A stretch of 64,000 nt of DNA from Opitutia bacterium UBA4506 (GTDB taxonomy: Bacteria; Verrucomicrobiota; Verrucomicrobiia; Opitutales; Puniceicoccaceae). The translations under genes were made by a program, and so were the position numbers. Below, one piece after another: positions 8,407 through 18,200 of the stretch. The DNA lies in assembly GCA_002388665.1 (NCBI GenBank), contig DGMY01000081.1, forward strand, positions 13,195 to 77,194. Reading direction: 5' to 3'. The notes under the pieces are model-generated. The model had not been told where the DNA came from. It made no database searches and saw only the letters and a program-made list of their open reading frames with translations. Within the stretch, counting starts at the first letter, position 1, and the number at the start of each line of letters is the position of its first letter.

Positions 8407-9210
8407 ATGAAACACACTATCAAATATTTGGCCGGCTCGGCTGTCAGTCTACTGCTTGCCGGGAGCAATCTCTCTGCGGTCACCTACGACACCGCGGGGG
8501 CTCTTTACACCGAAGATTTCGACGGTGGCCTTCCGACAGGAGCGACAAATGTCGCCTGGACAGACGATTCAAGCTTCTCGGGTTGGAGCGCCTTTCTAAC
8601 CGGAACAGGCGCTGCGCCTGATGAATACAGGATTACCAGCAGCGGAAACTCCTCGGATGCCAACGTCTTTCAGTGGCGCGACTCCGCATCGTCATCGGAC
8701 GGTGCCCTTGGTTCGCGGCCGCAAACCGCAACTGGAGCCATCATTTTTGGATTGGAATTGGTAAACGAAACCGGAGGAAGCCTCACTGAGTTCACCCTCG
8801 GGTATACCGGAGAACAATGGTTCGAGAGCTCAACTCTGCAAAACAACCAATTCATTGTATCCTATCAAATTGGAACCATATCGGACCTATCCTCCGGTTC
8901 ATGGACAACGATCGACGCATTGACGTTCGACAGCCCTCATGAAAGCGGAGGGGACACGAACTTGGATGGAAGTGATCCAGCCAATCAAGTGGTTCTCGCC
9001 CCAGTGACCGTATCGGGAATTACCTGGGAAACGGGTACTGAGCTCTGGATTCGCTGGTATGACGCCAATAGCTCGGGCATCGACCAAGGCATTGCCATCG
9101 ACGATGTATCCTTCACCGCGGTACCCGAGCCGGCCAGTATCGGCCTCTTCATCGCCCTCGGCGGCTTTATGATCGCCGCCGGACGACGCAACTACAGGAA
9201 GCGCAGCTAG
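8407..9210 (+). CDS. PEP-CTERM sorting domain protein
   Basis: An exported protein of 267 residues. It has a signal peptide (residues 1 to about 24, ending SNLSA), then an extracellular region rich in Ser, Thr, Gly and Asp with a beta-sandwich look. The C-terminal sorting signal is AVPEP-ASIGLFIALGGFMIAAGRRNYRKRS: a Pro-Glu-Pro motif, a hydrophobic helix and a basic tail. Such proteins are handled by an exosortase (not in this window) and end up at the surface or in the extracellular matrix. A CGGAG stands about 8 bases before the start. The specific function is unknown. It follows the dehydrogenase by 33 bp and is probably in the same transcript. Confidence 0.9.
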   Translation: MKHTIKYLAGSAVSLLLAGSNLSAVTYDTAGALYTEDFDGGLPTGATNVAWTDDSSFSGWSAFLTGTGAAPDEYRITSSGNSSDANVFQWRDSASSSDGALGSRPQTATGAIIFGLELVNETGGSLTEFTLGYTGEQWFESSTLQNNQFIVSYQIGTISDLSSGSWTTIDALTFDSPHESGGDTNLDGSDPANQVVLAPVTVSGITWETGTELWIRWYDANSSGIDQGIAIDDVSFTAVPEPASIGLFIALGGFMIAAGRRNYRKRS

Positions 9211-9418
9211 AGAAATTGTTCCGTCAGAGGACCGGGCTGCACCCCGCCTCCACGGTTCGATCGATCTAAACGTCCCCCCTCCTACCCGCTTGCGAAAAAA
9301 GGCCCACTAAAAGACAATGGCTCGGGACAACAGTCTCTCGAAGCCTTCCCGACGGGTGCTTGAAACCGTCGATTCTTCGGCACACCCTCCGAAGAGCAGA
9401 ACCACCGAATCTATCACT

Positions 9419-10147
9419 ATGAATCTACTCGCAATCCTTCGATCCACAGGTGCTCTCGCCGCAATACTGGGATCTGTTCATGCCGAAGTTCTCTACGAAT
9501 GGAACTTTGAGGACAGCCCACAGACCTATCTATCCTCCGCCGAGTCATCGGGTTCAATCGAGGCAGCCTGGGACGGAGATTTCGACCGATCGGCTGCCAA
9601 CGGAAGCGGTCAGTTCGTCGTCGGCCGCACCCCGGGAGGAATCGCCAACACCTACGTAGCAGTACCCTCTTCAAAAATAGACGCCGAGGAAATCTGGGCA
9701 ATATTGGAGCTCTCGGAGTGGAATCTGGTCGGGAAATCGGCGTCGGAAACAATCCGGTTCGGTGTTGCAGATATAGCTGACGATGAGCGTCCCCACGTAC
9801 TCGCCCAAATCAATCTATCCAGAACCGGCCCCAACGAAGTCTCCGTGTTTGGCGAATCCTTCGGAAAGAGCTCGGAATCGATGGAACCTTTGCCCATGTT
9901 CGGAGCGAATCAGAAAGAACCAGTAATGCTCGCTCTACAGATCCTTCCCGAAGAAAACACCTTCTCTCTCTATTACAAAGCCGGCAGCGGCCCCTTCCTC
10001 TTCCTGGGCAAAGGAAAAACCAGCCCCGAACGAGAGATAAACTATCTGCGATTAGGCCTGTCTGGCTACTTCAACGCCTCCGATGAGATCTTCGCCATTG
10101 AGCGAATTGCCTTCCAAACCCACTCGCCGGTGGAGGCCGCAGAGTGA
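9419..10147 (+). CDS. Hypothetical exported protein, lectin-like beta-sandwich composition
   Basis: 242 residues from the ATG at 9419, chosen because a signal peptide follows it directly (MNLLAILRSTGALAAILGSVHA). The open frame reaches back to 9317, but that part looks non-coding. The mature part opens with EVLYEWNFEDS, a start commonly seen in exported concanavalin-A-like domains of Planctomycetes/Verrucomicrobia proteins; this assignment is weak. No C-terminal anchor is seen. Its stop codon overlaps the GTG start of the antiporter gene by 4 bases, suggesting translational coupling. Confidence 0.65.
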   Translation: MNLLAILRSTGALAAILGSVHAEVLYEWNFEDSPQTYLSSAESSGSIEAAWDGDFDRSAANGSGQFVVGRTPGGIANTYVAVPSSKIDAEEIWAILELSEWNLVGKSASETIRFGVADIADDERPHVLAQINLSRTGPNEVSVFGESFGKSSESMEPLPMFGANQKEPVMLALQILPEENTFSLYYKAGSGPFLFLGKGKTSPEREINYLRLGLSGYFNASDEIFAIERIAFQTHSPVEAAE

Positions 10148-11856
10148 GGCTTCTTCGCTCGATTCCTCTGTGGATTTTCCTCATCGCCATGATCCTGTCC
10201 TGGTGGGCAGGTCGCTCGACCGAGATAACTTGGGTGGTCGAGTCAAAGCCGCTCGACGCAAAATCGGTTCAGAAACAAATCAATCTCGCTGGTGAGGGCA
10301 CCTTCATCTCGACCGAAGAGTCGATCCTCTGGGAGAACCTGACGACACCTTTGTCGGTCAAACCGGATAGGAGCGAGGAGTGGGTCCTGTCGCGGAATGC
10401 TGACAATGAACCTTCCTACTACCTACTGGAAGTACATTTCCACTACGGGGCTTGGTCACTCTTTCCAGCACTCGTTACAATCGTCCTTTGTTTTTTAACC
10501 CGCGAACCAATCACATCCCTGCTCGCGGGAATTGTATCAGGCGCACTGTTACTGGGAAGCTACGACATCATGAAGGATGTCCTTATTCCCGAAATAGCCA
10601 GCCCGTCAGCCGCTTTGGTAATTGTACTCTACCTGGGGTTCCTCGGCAGTCTTCTCGGACTCTGGTCGCGCAACGGTGCCGCTCAAGCGTTTGCCGACTG
10701 GATCACGGTTCGATTCGTCCGCGGACCCAAAACCGCGAAACTGTCTGCTTGGTTCCTCGGCATCTTTTTCTTCCAAGGCGGGACGATCAGCACTCTGCTG
10801 GTCGGAACCACCGTGAAGCCGATCGCCGACAAAGAGAAGATCAGTCACGAGGAACTCTCGTTTATTGTAGACTCCACCGCCTCCCCAATTGCAGTACTCC
10901 TTCCTTTTAATGCCTGGCCCTTTTACGTTCAGGGATTGATATTCGTAGGGGGTGTGGCGGCGCTAGCGACTGAGAAGCTTCGCCTGGAGTTCTTCTTTTC
11001 TTCGGTTCCACTGTTTTTCTACGCAATTTTTGCCGTAGCGTTCACCTTCCTCATCAGTATTGATCGACTCCCGTTCATGGGAAAAACTCTCCGCAAAGCG
11101 ATTAAGCGTTCTCGCGAGACGGGTCAGCTCGATCGACCCGGTTCCACACCTTTGCAAGAGTCACGCTCACTCAAAGCCTCTGAGGTTCCCGAGGGTTATC
11201 GACCCGCAGCATTCGAGTTTATCCTCCCGCTGGTACTCATCATCGGAATCGCGATTTCTACCTATGTTTTGATCGACTCTCCCGAGGTGCTCTGGGCATT
11301 TGCGATCGCGGTCGTCGTCGCAGCTCTCACAAGCCGGCTCCGGGGGATGTCACTCAAGTCCATGATCGAAGGGGTTTCCACTGGCCTTCAGGGTGTCGTC
11401 TACGGGGCCCTCATTCTCCTCCTTGCCGTTGTCGTCGGGGCCCTAAGCCGCGAGACTGGAGGCGGTCTGTATATGGTCGAGATACTCAAAGACTCTCTTT
11501 CCTTCCATTTGCTTCCGCTCCTTCTATTCTTACTGACCTTAGTGATCGCCTTTTCCACTGGCACCAGCTGGGGAACCTTCGCTGTCACATTCCCTCTAGC
11601 CATGCCGCTCGCTTGGAGCCTCGCAATGGAGGCGTCGCTCACTCACCCTGTGTTCTTCCTCCAGCTTTGTTTTGCGGCGGTCATTAATGGCAGTGTTTTT
11701 GGTGACCAATGCTCACCCATTTCAGATACAACTGTTCTCAGTTCCCTCGCAACCGGCTGTGACCTAATGGATCATGTCCGCACGCAAATTATTCCCTGCA
11801 CCCTCGCCGCATTCGTTGCAGTCATCGGCTGGACGCTACTCACTTTTGTCGCGTAA
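10144..11856 (+). CDS. NhaC-family Na+/H+ antiporter-like membrane transporter
   Basis: A multi-spanning inner-membrane protein of 570 residues. The first membrane helix (about residues 5-21) is followed by a soluble, probably periplasmic segment of some 75 residues. The transporter core then starts at GAWSLFPALVTIVLCFLTREP. Family signatures include GGTISTLLVGTTVKPIAD and NGSVFGDQCSPISDTTVLSSLATGCDLMDHVRTQ near the C-terminus, typical of NhaC and related Na+-coupled carriers. Sodium/proton or Na+-coupled organic exchange is likely; the substrate is not certain. The GTG start overlaps the upstream stop by 4 bases. A gamma-glutamyltransferase follows 28 bp downstream, so an amino-acid-related cargo is possible. 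Confidence 0.82.
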   Translation: MRLLRSIPLWIFLIAMILSWWAGRSTEITWVVESKPLDAKSVQKQINLAGEGTFISTEESILWENLTTPLSVKPDRSEEWVLSRNADNEPSYYLLEVHFHYGAWSLFPALVTIVLCFLTREPITSLLAGIVSGALLLGSYDIMKDVLIPEIASPSAALVIVLYLGFLGSLLGLWSRNGAAQAFADWITVRFVRGPKTAKLSAWFLGIFFFQGGTISTLLVGTTVKPIADKEKISHEELSFIVDSTASPIAVLLPFNAWPFYVQGLIFVGGVAALATEKLRLEFFFSSVPLFFYAIFAVAFTFLISIDRLPFMGKTLRKAIKRSRETGQLDRPGSTPLQESRSLKASEVPEGYRPAAFEFILPLVLIIGIAISTYVLIDSPEVLWAFAIAVVVAALTSRLRGMSLKSMIEGVSTGLQGVVYGALILLLAVVVGALSRETGGGLYMVEILKDSLSFHLLPLLLFLLTLVIAFSTGTSWGTFAVTFPLAMPLAWSLAMEASLTHPVFFLQLCFAAVINGSVFGDQCSPISDTTVLSSLATGCDLMDHVRTQIIPCTLAAFVAVIGWTLLTFVA

Positions 11857-11884
11857 AATCAGCTACACCGATCAATTGCTCACC

Positions 11885-13732
11885 ATGACACCCAATCGAC
11901 GGAACAACTCCCTTCTCCTTACCCTCTTTCTCCTATGCCCGTTATGGGGCGTTGCCAGTACAGTCGTTGTCGATGAGTCCGACCCTGAGGTGCGCCGCGA
12001 TATCGGAGACCGTTTCGGGCCCGGATCCGGCGGGTCCTATTTCGCCGAGAACGGAATGGTCACGTCATCTTCCAACCAAGCAACTTTTGCCGGAGTCGAG
12101 ATCCTGCGCGCCGGTGGCAACGCATTCGACGCCGCAGTTGCTGTCCAGATGGTTTTGTCCGTCACAGAGCCCTATGCCAGCGGTATCGGAGGAGGCCTGT
12201 TTGCGATGGGTTACAATGCCCAAAGCGAGTCTGTCTTCGCCCTGGATGGCCGCGAGGAATCTCCCAAAGCCTTCAACGCTTCCCGCTTCGAGGACTCCCG
12301 CGGAAAACTCATTCCATTTAGCAAACGAATTAGCGGCGGGAACTCAGTCGGGGTTCCAGGAACCCTTGCCGCCTGCGTGACCCTCCTACAGAAACACGGA
12401 ACGATGAGCCTCGCGGAGGTCTGCCAACCAGCGATCCGGATCGCATACGAAGGATTTCGCATTCCGGCGCCCTTTGCCGCCAATCTGGCTCACCATTGGG
12501 ATCGTATCTCCCAGTTTCCCAAGACCAAAGAGCTCTTTAGCCGCCCGGATGGTTCGCCACTACAGGAGGGTGACCTATTCCGAAACCCTGATTTCGCCGC
12601 TACCTTGGAACTGATCGTGAAAGAAGGGGAATCTGTCTTCTATCGAGGTCAGATCGCCAATGATATTGTCGAGGCAGTACAGTCTTCCGCCGTACAGCCA
12701 GGAATCCTCACCTTGGCCGATCTGGAGCGCTATCGCCCTGTGAATCGCCTTCCTGTAGCGACCGACTTTGGCCCCTACTCTGTCTACGGCATGCCAATGC
12801 CCTCCAGCGGTGGAGCCACGTTGGGTCTCATGCTAAACTTGGTTCAAGCCTATGGAATCGACGATCTTCAGTGGGGTACCGCAGACACCTTCGCCGTACT
12901 CATCGATATTCAGAATGTTGCATTTGCCGACCGCAATTTCTACATGGCCGACGCCGACTTTGTAAACGTGCCGATCGACGGGCTTTTGGACCCTGACTAC
13001 GCGGCTTCCCGGATCACGCTGGTCGACCCGAACAATCCGCCAGCCACACCAATCGCTCCCGGGACTCCAACTGGGGCGACGACCCCGGATAATGGTGACG
13101 CGATCAACGCTGAAAGCCCTACCACCACTCACTTTTGTATCGTCGATAAAGATCGGAACGTCGCTTCAATCACGTCGACGATCGAACAGCATTTCGGCTC
13201 AGCTGTCCTCGTTCCCGGACGCGGCTTCCTGCTCAACAACGAGCTCACCGATTTCAGCGGTCGAGCTACTGATCGAGACGGAGTTCCGCTAGCCAATCGT
13301 CCGACAGCCGGTCTCCTCCCCCGCCGCTCCGCTCTGGGCGAAGACGCAACAACTCTGGGCGCAAAACGACCTCGGTCCAGCATGAGCCCGACTATCGTCC
13401 TGAAAGACGGCGCTCCATACCTCGCAATCGGTTCCCCTGGCGGCAGCCGTATCATTGGGGTGGTCTTTAACGCGCTTCTCAATTCGTTGGTATTCGACTT
13501 CGACCTACAGGATGCAGTCAACGCTCCTCGGGTCATTTCGCGCAACGGAACGCCAGAGATGGAATCGCCTCTCTATCGCAACGAAGCGTTGCGTACCGAA
13601 CTATCCGAGAGGGGTTACCCCATTGTCGACGCACAAGCTGCCGGGTCGGTTCAAGCCATTCTGATCCAGGAGAATGGATGGTTGGAGGGTGCAGCCGACC
13701 CCAGGCGCGAAGGCCTCGCTCTGGGCTATTAA
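11885..13732 (+). CDS. ggt: Gamma-glutamyltransferase (second copy)
   Basis: 615 residues from the ATG at 11885 (signal peptide MTPNRRNNSLLLTLFLLCPLWGVAS). The frame is open back to 11774, inside the antiporter gene, so the later ATG is preferred. It shows the family hallmarks: GGNAFDAAVAVQMVLSVTEPYASGIGGG, the self-cleavage site and nucleophile Thr at TTHFCIVDKDRNVASIT, GFLLNNELTDF, RPRSSMSPTIVLKDG and GSPGGSRII. It breaks gamma-glutamyl bonds outside the cytoplasm. It is only distantly similar to the copy at 3184-4848. It lies 28 bp after the NhaC-like gene and is the last gene of this plus-strand group. Confidence 0.9.
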   Translation: MTPNRRNNSLLLTLFLLCPLWGVASTVVVDESDPEVRRDIGDRFGPGSGGSYFAENGMVTSSSNQATFAGVEILRAGGNAFDAAVAVQMVLSVTEPYASGIGGGLFAMGYNAQSESVFALDGREESPKAFNASRFEDSRGKLIPFSKRISGGNSVGVPGTLAACVTLLQKHGTMSLAEVCQPAIRIAYEGFRIPAPFAANLAHHWDRISQFPKTKELFSRPDGSPLQEGDLFRNPDFAATLELIVKEGESVFYRGQIANDIVEAVQSSAVQPGILTLADLERYRPVNRLPVATDFGPYSVYGMPMPSSGGATLGLMLNLVQAYGIDDLQWGTADTFAVLIDIQNVAFADRNFYMADADFVNVPIDGLLDPDYAASRITLVDPNNPPATPIAPGTPTGATTPDNGDAINAESPTTTHFCIVDKDRNVASITSTIEQHFGSAVLVPGRGFLLNNELTDFSGRATDRDGVPLANRPTAGLLPRRSALGEDATTLGAKRPRSSMSPTIVLKDGAPYLAIGSPGGSRIIGVVFNALLNSLVFDFDLQDAVNAPRVISRNGTPEMESPLYRNEALRTELSERGYPIVDAQAAGSVQAILIQENGWLEGAADPRREGLALGY

Positions 13733-13896
13733 TTTCCCTCCTTCCAGCCCAACCCACTGCGATTTTTTCGGAGTGCATCGCTCGATATTCCACCGGCATT
13801 TCGGTTCGCTCTCAGTTGAAATATTAGGGGATCTGAATTCCTCTCGCCTTTTCCACTTGTCACCGCAGTCGATTCAGTCCTAGCTTCATCGTTTCT

Positions 13897-13971
13897 GCTC
13901 CCGTAGTTCAATGGATAGAGCAACGGCCTCCGGAGCCGTAGATCTGGGTTCGAGTCCCGGCGGGAGTACCA
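13897..13971 (+). tRNA. tRNA-Arg (anticodon CCG)
   Basis: A complete cloverleaf can be drawn. The acceptor arms GCTCCCG and CGGGAGT pair at 13897-13903 and 13961-13967. The anticodon stem is ACGGC/GCCGT with loop CTCCGGA (anticodon CCG, reading CGG). The T-arm is CTGGG-TTCGAGT-CCCGG. The discriminator is A, followed by an encoded CCA (13969-13971). The variable loop is short (AGAT). Confidence 0.95.
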
Positions 13972-13990
13972 TCAAGAGAGCGGGTGGGTT

Positions 13991-16495
13991 TTATTGGTCA
14001 ACGCCAACCAATTTCACTGAATAGATGGAAAGGAAGTCACCGATTTCCTGCCGCACGGTCGATATGACCAAAGCACCCCGCACAGTTCCCTTCGGCGGAA
14101 GCCCAAAGGTGCGAATCACACCGTCAAATTCCTCCTCATCCTGAGGTAAGCGAATCGCACGGGTCGTGCCCAACCGCTGGTCATCCGGCCCCCACCAATC
14201 AAATTTCATCACAGTGCGATTCCCCAAAGAGATTTTTGCGCTTAAATCGACTGAGCCTTCATATGCCATCGCCCCCCGATCACTCGCGTCGACGGTAAAG
14301 TGATAGCTAAGGCCCACGGCATAGGCGTTTTCGATCCGCAATGCCGAGGTGGCCCTGTCCTTCTCCTGGACATAGCCGACAGAAACTCTCTCGGATGGAT
14401 TGACCTGCAATTCCCAAGGAGGATCTAAAGAAACTTCCCAGGGCTCAGGTCCGTATTGGTGCAAAGGCCCGGCAAGGGTTTCGATCGGACCCTCGACCAA
14501 TTCTATAGAATCTTCGGCCGAGGTGACACGATCAGCCAACTCGAAGATGGCTTGAGCCCCGCTATCCTGGATCCGGATCGCCTCTGCTTGCAGTCCTCCA
14601 GCAACCCACTTTCGCTTCTCCGGGGGAGTGTTCTCCAATAGAACCCGAGCGGCGTGATAACTCGGGTCAGACTGTGGTATTCGAGCGCGACTGGCTTCAC
14701 GGGTCAGGGGCTCGCGAGACACCCGCTGGGAGACCGTTTCCCACCGCACTCGATCCTGCAAAAATTGGTACAGTGGTGCCGGACTATCGAGCATCTCGCT
14801 TCCGTCTACCACCAGTTGCTTTCTCGAATCGTGAAAACGAGCCATCGCTAAGGTCAATTGCCAGGCATTTTGGACAGCCTGCACCCGGTCCGCAAACACG
14901 CCGCCTTCACGGGCCTCCACTGCCGCTACCTCCAAATACCCGGTCATCTCTTCCAGTTCGTTGGCTTCATAGATATCGATCCCTGCTTCATCCCGAAAGT
15001 ACTTCACCCAGACGGCAGCACCCTCCTGTCTCATCCACACGTCTCGCGCACACTGGTAAAAATCCCCCATCGCCTCGCTTGCAGGACCAAAGAATTTATC
15101 GAGAAACTCTTGCTCCAGCAGGCCGGAGTCGAGATTCGGCCGCCACAGCTTCCGCGCCAACATCCAGGGAACATCCCCGTGAAACGGCCAAATGGGTGAG
15201 GTCTCCCCATGATAGGCGCGAACCCCGGCTTCGTAAGAGTCCTTCACACGCAGCCCAACCAGGAGGTTGGCCCGCCGAGGAAACGCGTGGGGCCCACCAT
15301 GAATATAGTCGTAAATGCCCACCAAGCGGGGTCCCGCAGCCGTCCACTGCCGAACCAATTCCCGATCCGCCTCGGTAAAGTACACATCATGTCCCTGACT
15401 TCGATCCGCGGTAAGGTATGGAACCACCATCGGATGAACCGGAAAACTCGGCACGTTCTCGTTCCACATATAAGATAGGCAACCCAGAAAGCGGTCCGGA
15501 TACTCCACCGAAACTTCTTCGGCGACCCGATTCATGAATTGAAAAACCAGGTCCGAATAATCCGGCAGATCTCGAAAATACCGCATGGGACGGGTCCATT
15601 GGCGAATTCCGGGACTGTCCCCAAATCGTGTACTGTCACTGATTCCCAGGGAAAATGACGATCGGTCCGGATTCTCCCTGAACGCGGTTATCGCTGCCTC
15701 GGCAGCCGTTGCGACAACCACATCCGATGTCAGGTCGGGCTGAACCAGCTTCCAGTATCGATCTCCTTTCGGCTTCGGATTCTCGGGGTCCCAATCCACC
15801 GCCAGAGCTTCGGGATTCTCCAGAAAAAAATCCCGGGTGAAAATACTCCGCAAATTGTGATGAAAGTGAATCGATGACTTCAATCGATTCCGACGTCCCC
15901 AAATTCGCTCTTCAGACGTTCTCAAACCCGAAAAGCGCCGAGCAATGTAAGCGGGCTCATAATCATAAACTCCGGTCGGTACCTCCCACTTCTCCCGGAC
16001 CGGCGTCACGGTCCCAAGGTCTCCCGGCCAGAACCACCGCACTCCTCCAAACTCATCCAGCAGGGTATACAGCCCAAATTCCCATCCGAGAGGATCCTCT
16101 GCAGCAATGACAAGCGTCCTCTCTGTAACGCGGATCTGAAAACGGTCATCAGCTCCGAATGCAAATAACGGTGATTCAGGCAGTTCCACGCGTTCAAATC
16201 GAATCACCGACCGGTTCGATAGATCCTCTGGCTCTCGAGTCAACTCAACCTCGACGCCCCCCATATCATACACTCGGGCGCAAAACTCCTCTACCGCGTC
16301 TTCGAGCGCCTCCGGGACACCGGACGGAAGAGTAATCCAAGCGACTGATTCATTCCGGTCAAACACGACGAAACTGCCGTCACTCTCGGCTCCCCCCGGG
16401 CCAACACTGCCTTCATTCCCCAAAGCCGTACCCGCCAGCGCGATCCCCAGGATCACTCCAAAACCAATGCCTTTGCGAAAAATTGAATGAATCAT
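13991..16495 (-). CDS. Exported DUF4838 domain protein (glycoside-hydrolase-like)
   Basis: 834 residues from the ATG at 16495, with a signal peptide (IFRKGIGFGVILGIALAGTALG). The N-terminal part resembles the alpha-glucuronidase-type N-terminal domain (WEFGLYTLLDEFGGVRWFWPGDLGTVTP). It is followed by the DUF4838 region (SSFSLGISDSTRFG..., CLSYMWNENVPSFPVHPMVVPYL, WPFHGDVPWMLARKLWRPN). The C-terminal about 200 residues look like a beta-rich accessory domain. Such proteins are common in polysaccharide-degrading Verrucomicrobia and Bacteroidetes; a carbohydrate substrate is inferred but the enzymatic activity is not established. GAGGGAG stands directly against the ATG, closer than usual. The gene is divergent from the efflux operon, with about 200 bp between them. 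Confidence 0.82.
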   Translation of the reverse strand: MIHSIFRKGIGFGVILGIALAGTALGNEGSVGPGGAESDGSFVVFDRNESVAWITLPSGVPEALEDAVEEFCARVYDMGGVEVELTREPEDLSNRSVIRFERVELPESPLFAFGADDRFQIRVTERTLVIAAEDPLGWEFGLYTLLDEFGGVRWFWPGDLGTVTPVREKWEVPTGVYDYEPAYIARRFSGLRTSEERIWGRRNRLKSSIHFHHNLRSIFTRDFFLENPEALAVDWDPENPKPKGDRYWKLVQPDLTSDVVVATAAEAAITAFRENPDRSSFSLGISDSTRFGDSPGIRQWTRPMRYFRDLPDYSDLVFQFMNRVAEEVSVEYPDRFLGCLSYMWNENVPSFPVHPMVVPYLTADRSQGHDVYFTEADRELVRQWTAAGPRLVGIYDYIHGGPHAFPRRANLLVGLRVKDSYEAGVRAYHGETSPIWPFHGDVPWMLARKLWRPNLDSGLLEQEFLDKFFGPASEAMGDFYQCARDVWMRQEGAAVWVKYFRDEAGIDIYEANELEEMTGYLEVAAVEAREGGVFADRVQAVQNAWQLTLAMARFHDSRKQLVVDGSEMLDSPAPLYQFLQDRVRWETVSQRVSREPLTREASRARIPQSDPSYHAARVLLENTPPEKRKWVAGGLQAEAIRIQDSGAQAIFELADRVTSAEDSIELVEGPIETLAGPLHQYGPEPWEVSLDPPWELQVNPSERVSVGYVQEKDRATSALRIENAYAVGLSYHFTVDASDRGAMAYEGSVDLSAKISLGNRTVMKFDWWGPDDQRLGTTRAIRLPQDEEEFDGVIRTFGLPPKGTVRGALVISTVRQEIGDFLSIYSVKLVGVDQ

Positions 16496-16694
16496 CTCCC
16501 TCACACCATCATCACAATCGGATTCCCGACTGAAAGGCAATGAATGCTCGTTACCAGATATGCCTCCCCTCCTTCTCACTCCCTATCACTCCTTTAGCAA
16601 AGATTCCGTTAGATGCGTAAAAAAGCTTGCCAGTGCTTTCGGTGACTTCGAAGCTCGACATCCTCGCTTCCTCGACCTCTGTCGATCTCTTTCA

Positions 16695-18200
16695 ATGCGC
16701 TTCGAAACTGTTTTTCGTCCATCTCTGGTACTATCAGGAGGACTAGCTTGCCTCCTGTTGGTGGCAGGCTGCTCTGTATCCAATCCAGATCCTCGTCAGG
16801 AAATGACCGACCTTGCTCCAACCGAAGGGTGGGACTCCGGAGGTGACACCGGTGAAGTAGCCGATGATTGGCTCGAGGCTTTCGACAGCCCCGTCCTCAT
16901 CGAGCTCGTGAACGAGGCTCAGCTGGCCAATCCAAATCTCGCAGCTACCGCCGCGGCCTTTGCAGCGGCAGTATCACAAGCCAAGCAAGCCAACGCTCCT
17001 ATCTATCCAGCGCTGGACCTCGGAGTCGGCGCCTCGCAAACTCACCGCTTTGAGCTGACAGAAGAGGATCAGCTCCTACAGCTCGAAAAGAATCAAACCA
17101 CTCTTGGAGTCGATCTGGCCCTGAGCTGGGAATTGGACGTTTGGGGTCGTGTCTCTGACAGCGCACGCAGCGCCGCTTTATCAGCCGCCGCAAGCGCCGC
17201 AGATTATGCATTCGCCCGTCAGAGTCTCGCCGCGCAGGTTGCCAAAGGCTGGTTTCTCGCCTTGACCAATAAACTGCAATTCGAGCTCGCAAACCAATTT
17301 GTCGCAAATTTTGACGAAGCACTCCGCATCGCCGAAGCCCGCTTCAACGCTGGTGAGGTCTCTGCGCAGGATGTCTACTCTGCCCGCGCCGACGCAGCAA
17401 ATGCTAGGCAGGCTTCCCAAGAAGCACTCTATGCTACACGGGCTGCCATCCGCAGCCTCGAGGTGCTCTTGGGCCGCTATCCCGCCGCAGACTTGTCCCT
17501 CGCCGATTCCCTGAAGGTGGATCTTCCACCCGTTCCCGCCGGTCTCCCGTCCACTTTGTTGGAACGCCGACCTGATTTGATCGCAGCGGATCGCACAGTC
17601 GCCGCCTCCTTCTATTTTGCGAAATCAGCCGCAGCCGCACGACTTCCCCAGTTCTCTCTCAGCGCCAACTTCAGTTCGAGCGCCGAGAACTTCGGAGATC
17701 TCTTCGACGCGTCTTCCATGCTCACCAATCTCGGGATCAATCTATTTCAACCTCTCTTCGATGCCGGTCTGCGCAAGGCACAGTTTGAAGAAGCCGAAGC
17801 AAATCAAATGATCGCGGTCGCCCAATACAAGCAGACCGCCCTGCAGGCCTTTCAAGAGGTGGAAGACACCCTCTCTCTCGAGGCCTCCCTCAAGGAACAG
17901 ATCGTCCAATTGACCACTGCTTCCGAAAGCTATCAAAAGGCTGCAGAAATCGCCGAGATCAGCTATAAAGAGGGCGAAACCGATATGACCACCCTATTGG
18001 TCGCCCAACGCCAATCGCTCAACGCTCAATCCAGTTTGATCGATTCCCGCGGCAGTCTTCTCACCAACCGAGTGGATCTCTATCTTTCACTTGGCGGAAA
18101 CTTTGAAGCCGGTCCAATCAACGATTCGCCGGCTCCTCCTCCTCTTCCTTCCCAGAAGGATGATTCTTCCCAGAAGTCCGATTCATCGACGCAACCATGA
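16695..18200 (+). CDS. NodT-type outer membrane efflux lipoprotein (TolC family)
   Basis: The outer-membrane channel of a tripartite RND pump. 501 residues from the ATG at 16695, chosen because a lipoprotein signal follows: a hydrophobic stretch and the lipobox VAGC, with Cys at residue 26. The frame opens upstream at 16560 without a signal. Two long Ala/Gln-rich helical repeats are seen (about 90-230 and 320-440), as in TolC. The segments WELDVWGRVSD, RRPDLIAADR and LFQPLFDAGLRKAQFEEAEANQ are typical of the family. The C-terminal tail is rich in Pro, Ser and Lys. Its stop overlaps the start of the membrane-fusion gene by 4 bases. Confidence 0.92.
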   Translation: MRFETVFRPSLVLSGGLACLLLVAGCSVSNPDPRQEMTDLAPTEGWDSGGDTGEVADDWLEAFDSPVLIELVNEAQLANPNLAATAAAFAAAVSQAKQANAPIYPALDLGVGASQTHRFELTEEDQLLQLEKNQTTLGVDLALSWELDVWGRVSDSARSAALSAAASAADYAFARQSLAAQVAKGWFLALTNKLQFELANQFVANFDEALRIAEARFNAGEVSAQDVYSARADAANARQASQEALYATRAAIRSLEVLLGRYPAADLSLADSLKVDLPPVPAGLPSTLLERRPDLIAADRTVAASFYFAKSAAAARLPQFSLSANFSSSAENFGDLFDASSMLTNLGINLFQPLFDAGLRKAQFEEAEANQMIAVAQYKQTALQAFQEVEDTLSLEASLKEQIVQLTTASESYQKAAEIAEISYKEGETDMTTLLVAQRQSLNAQSSLIDSRGSLLTNRVDLYLSLGGNFEAGPINDSPAPPPLPSQKDDSSQKSDSSTQP

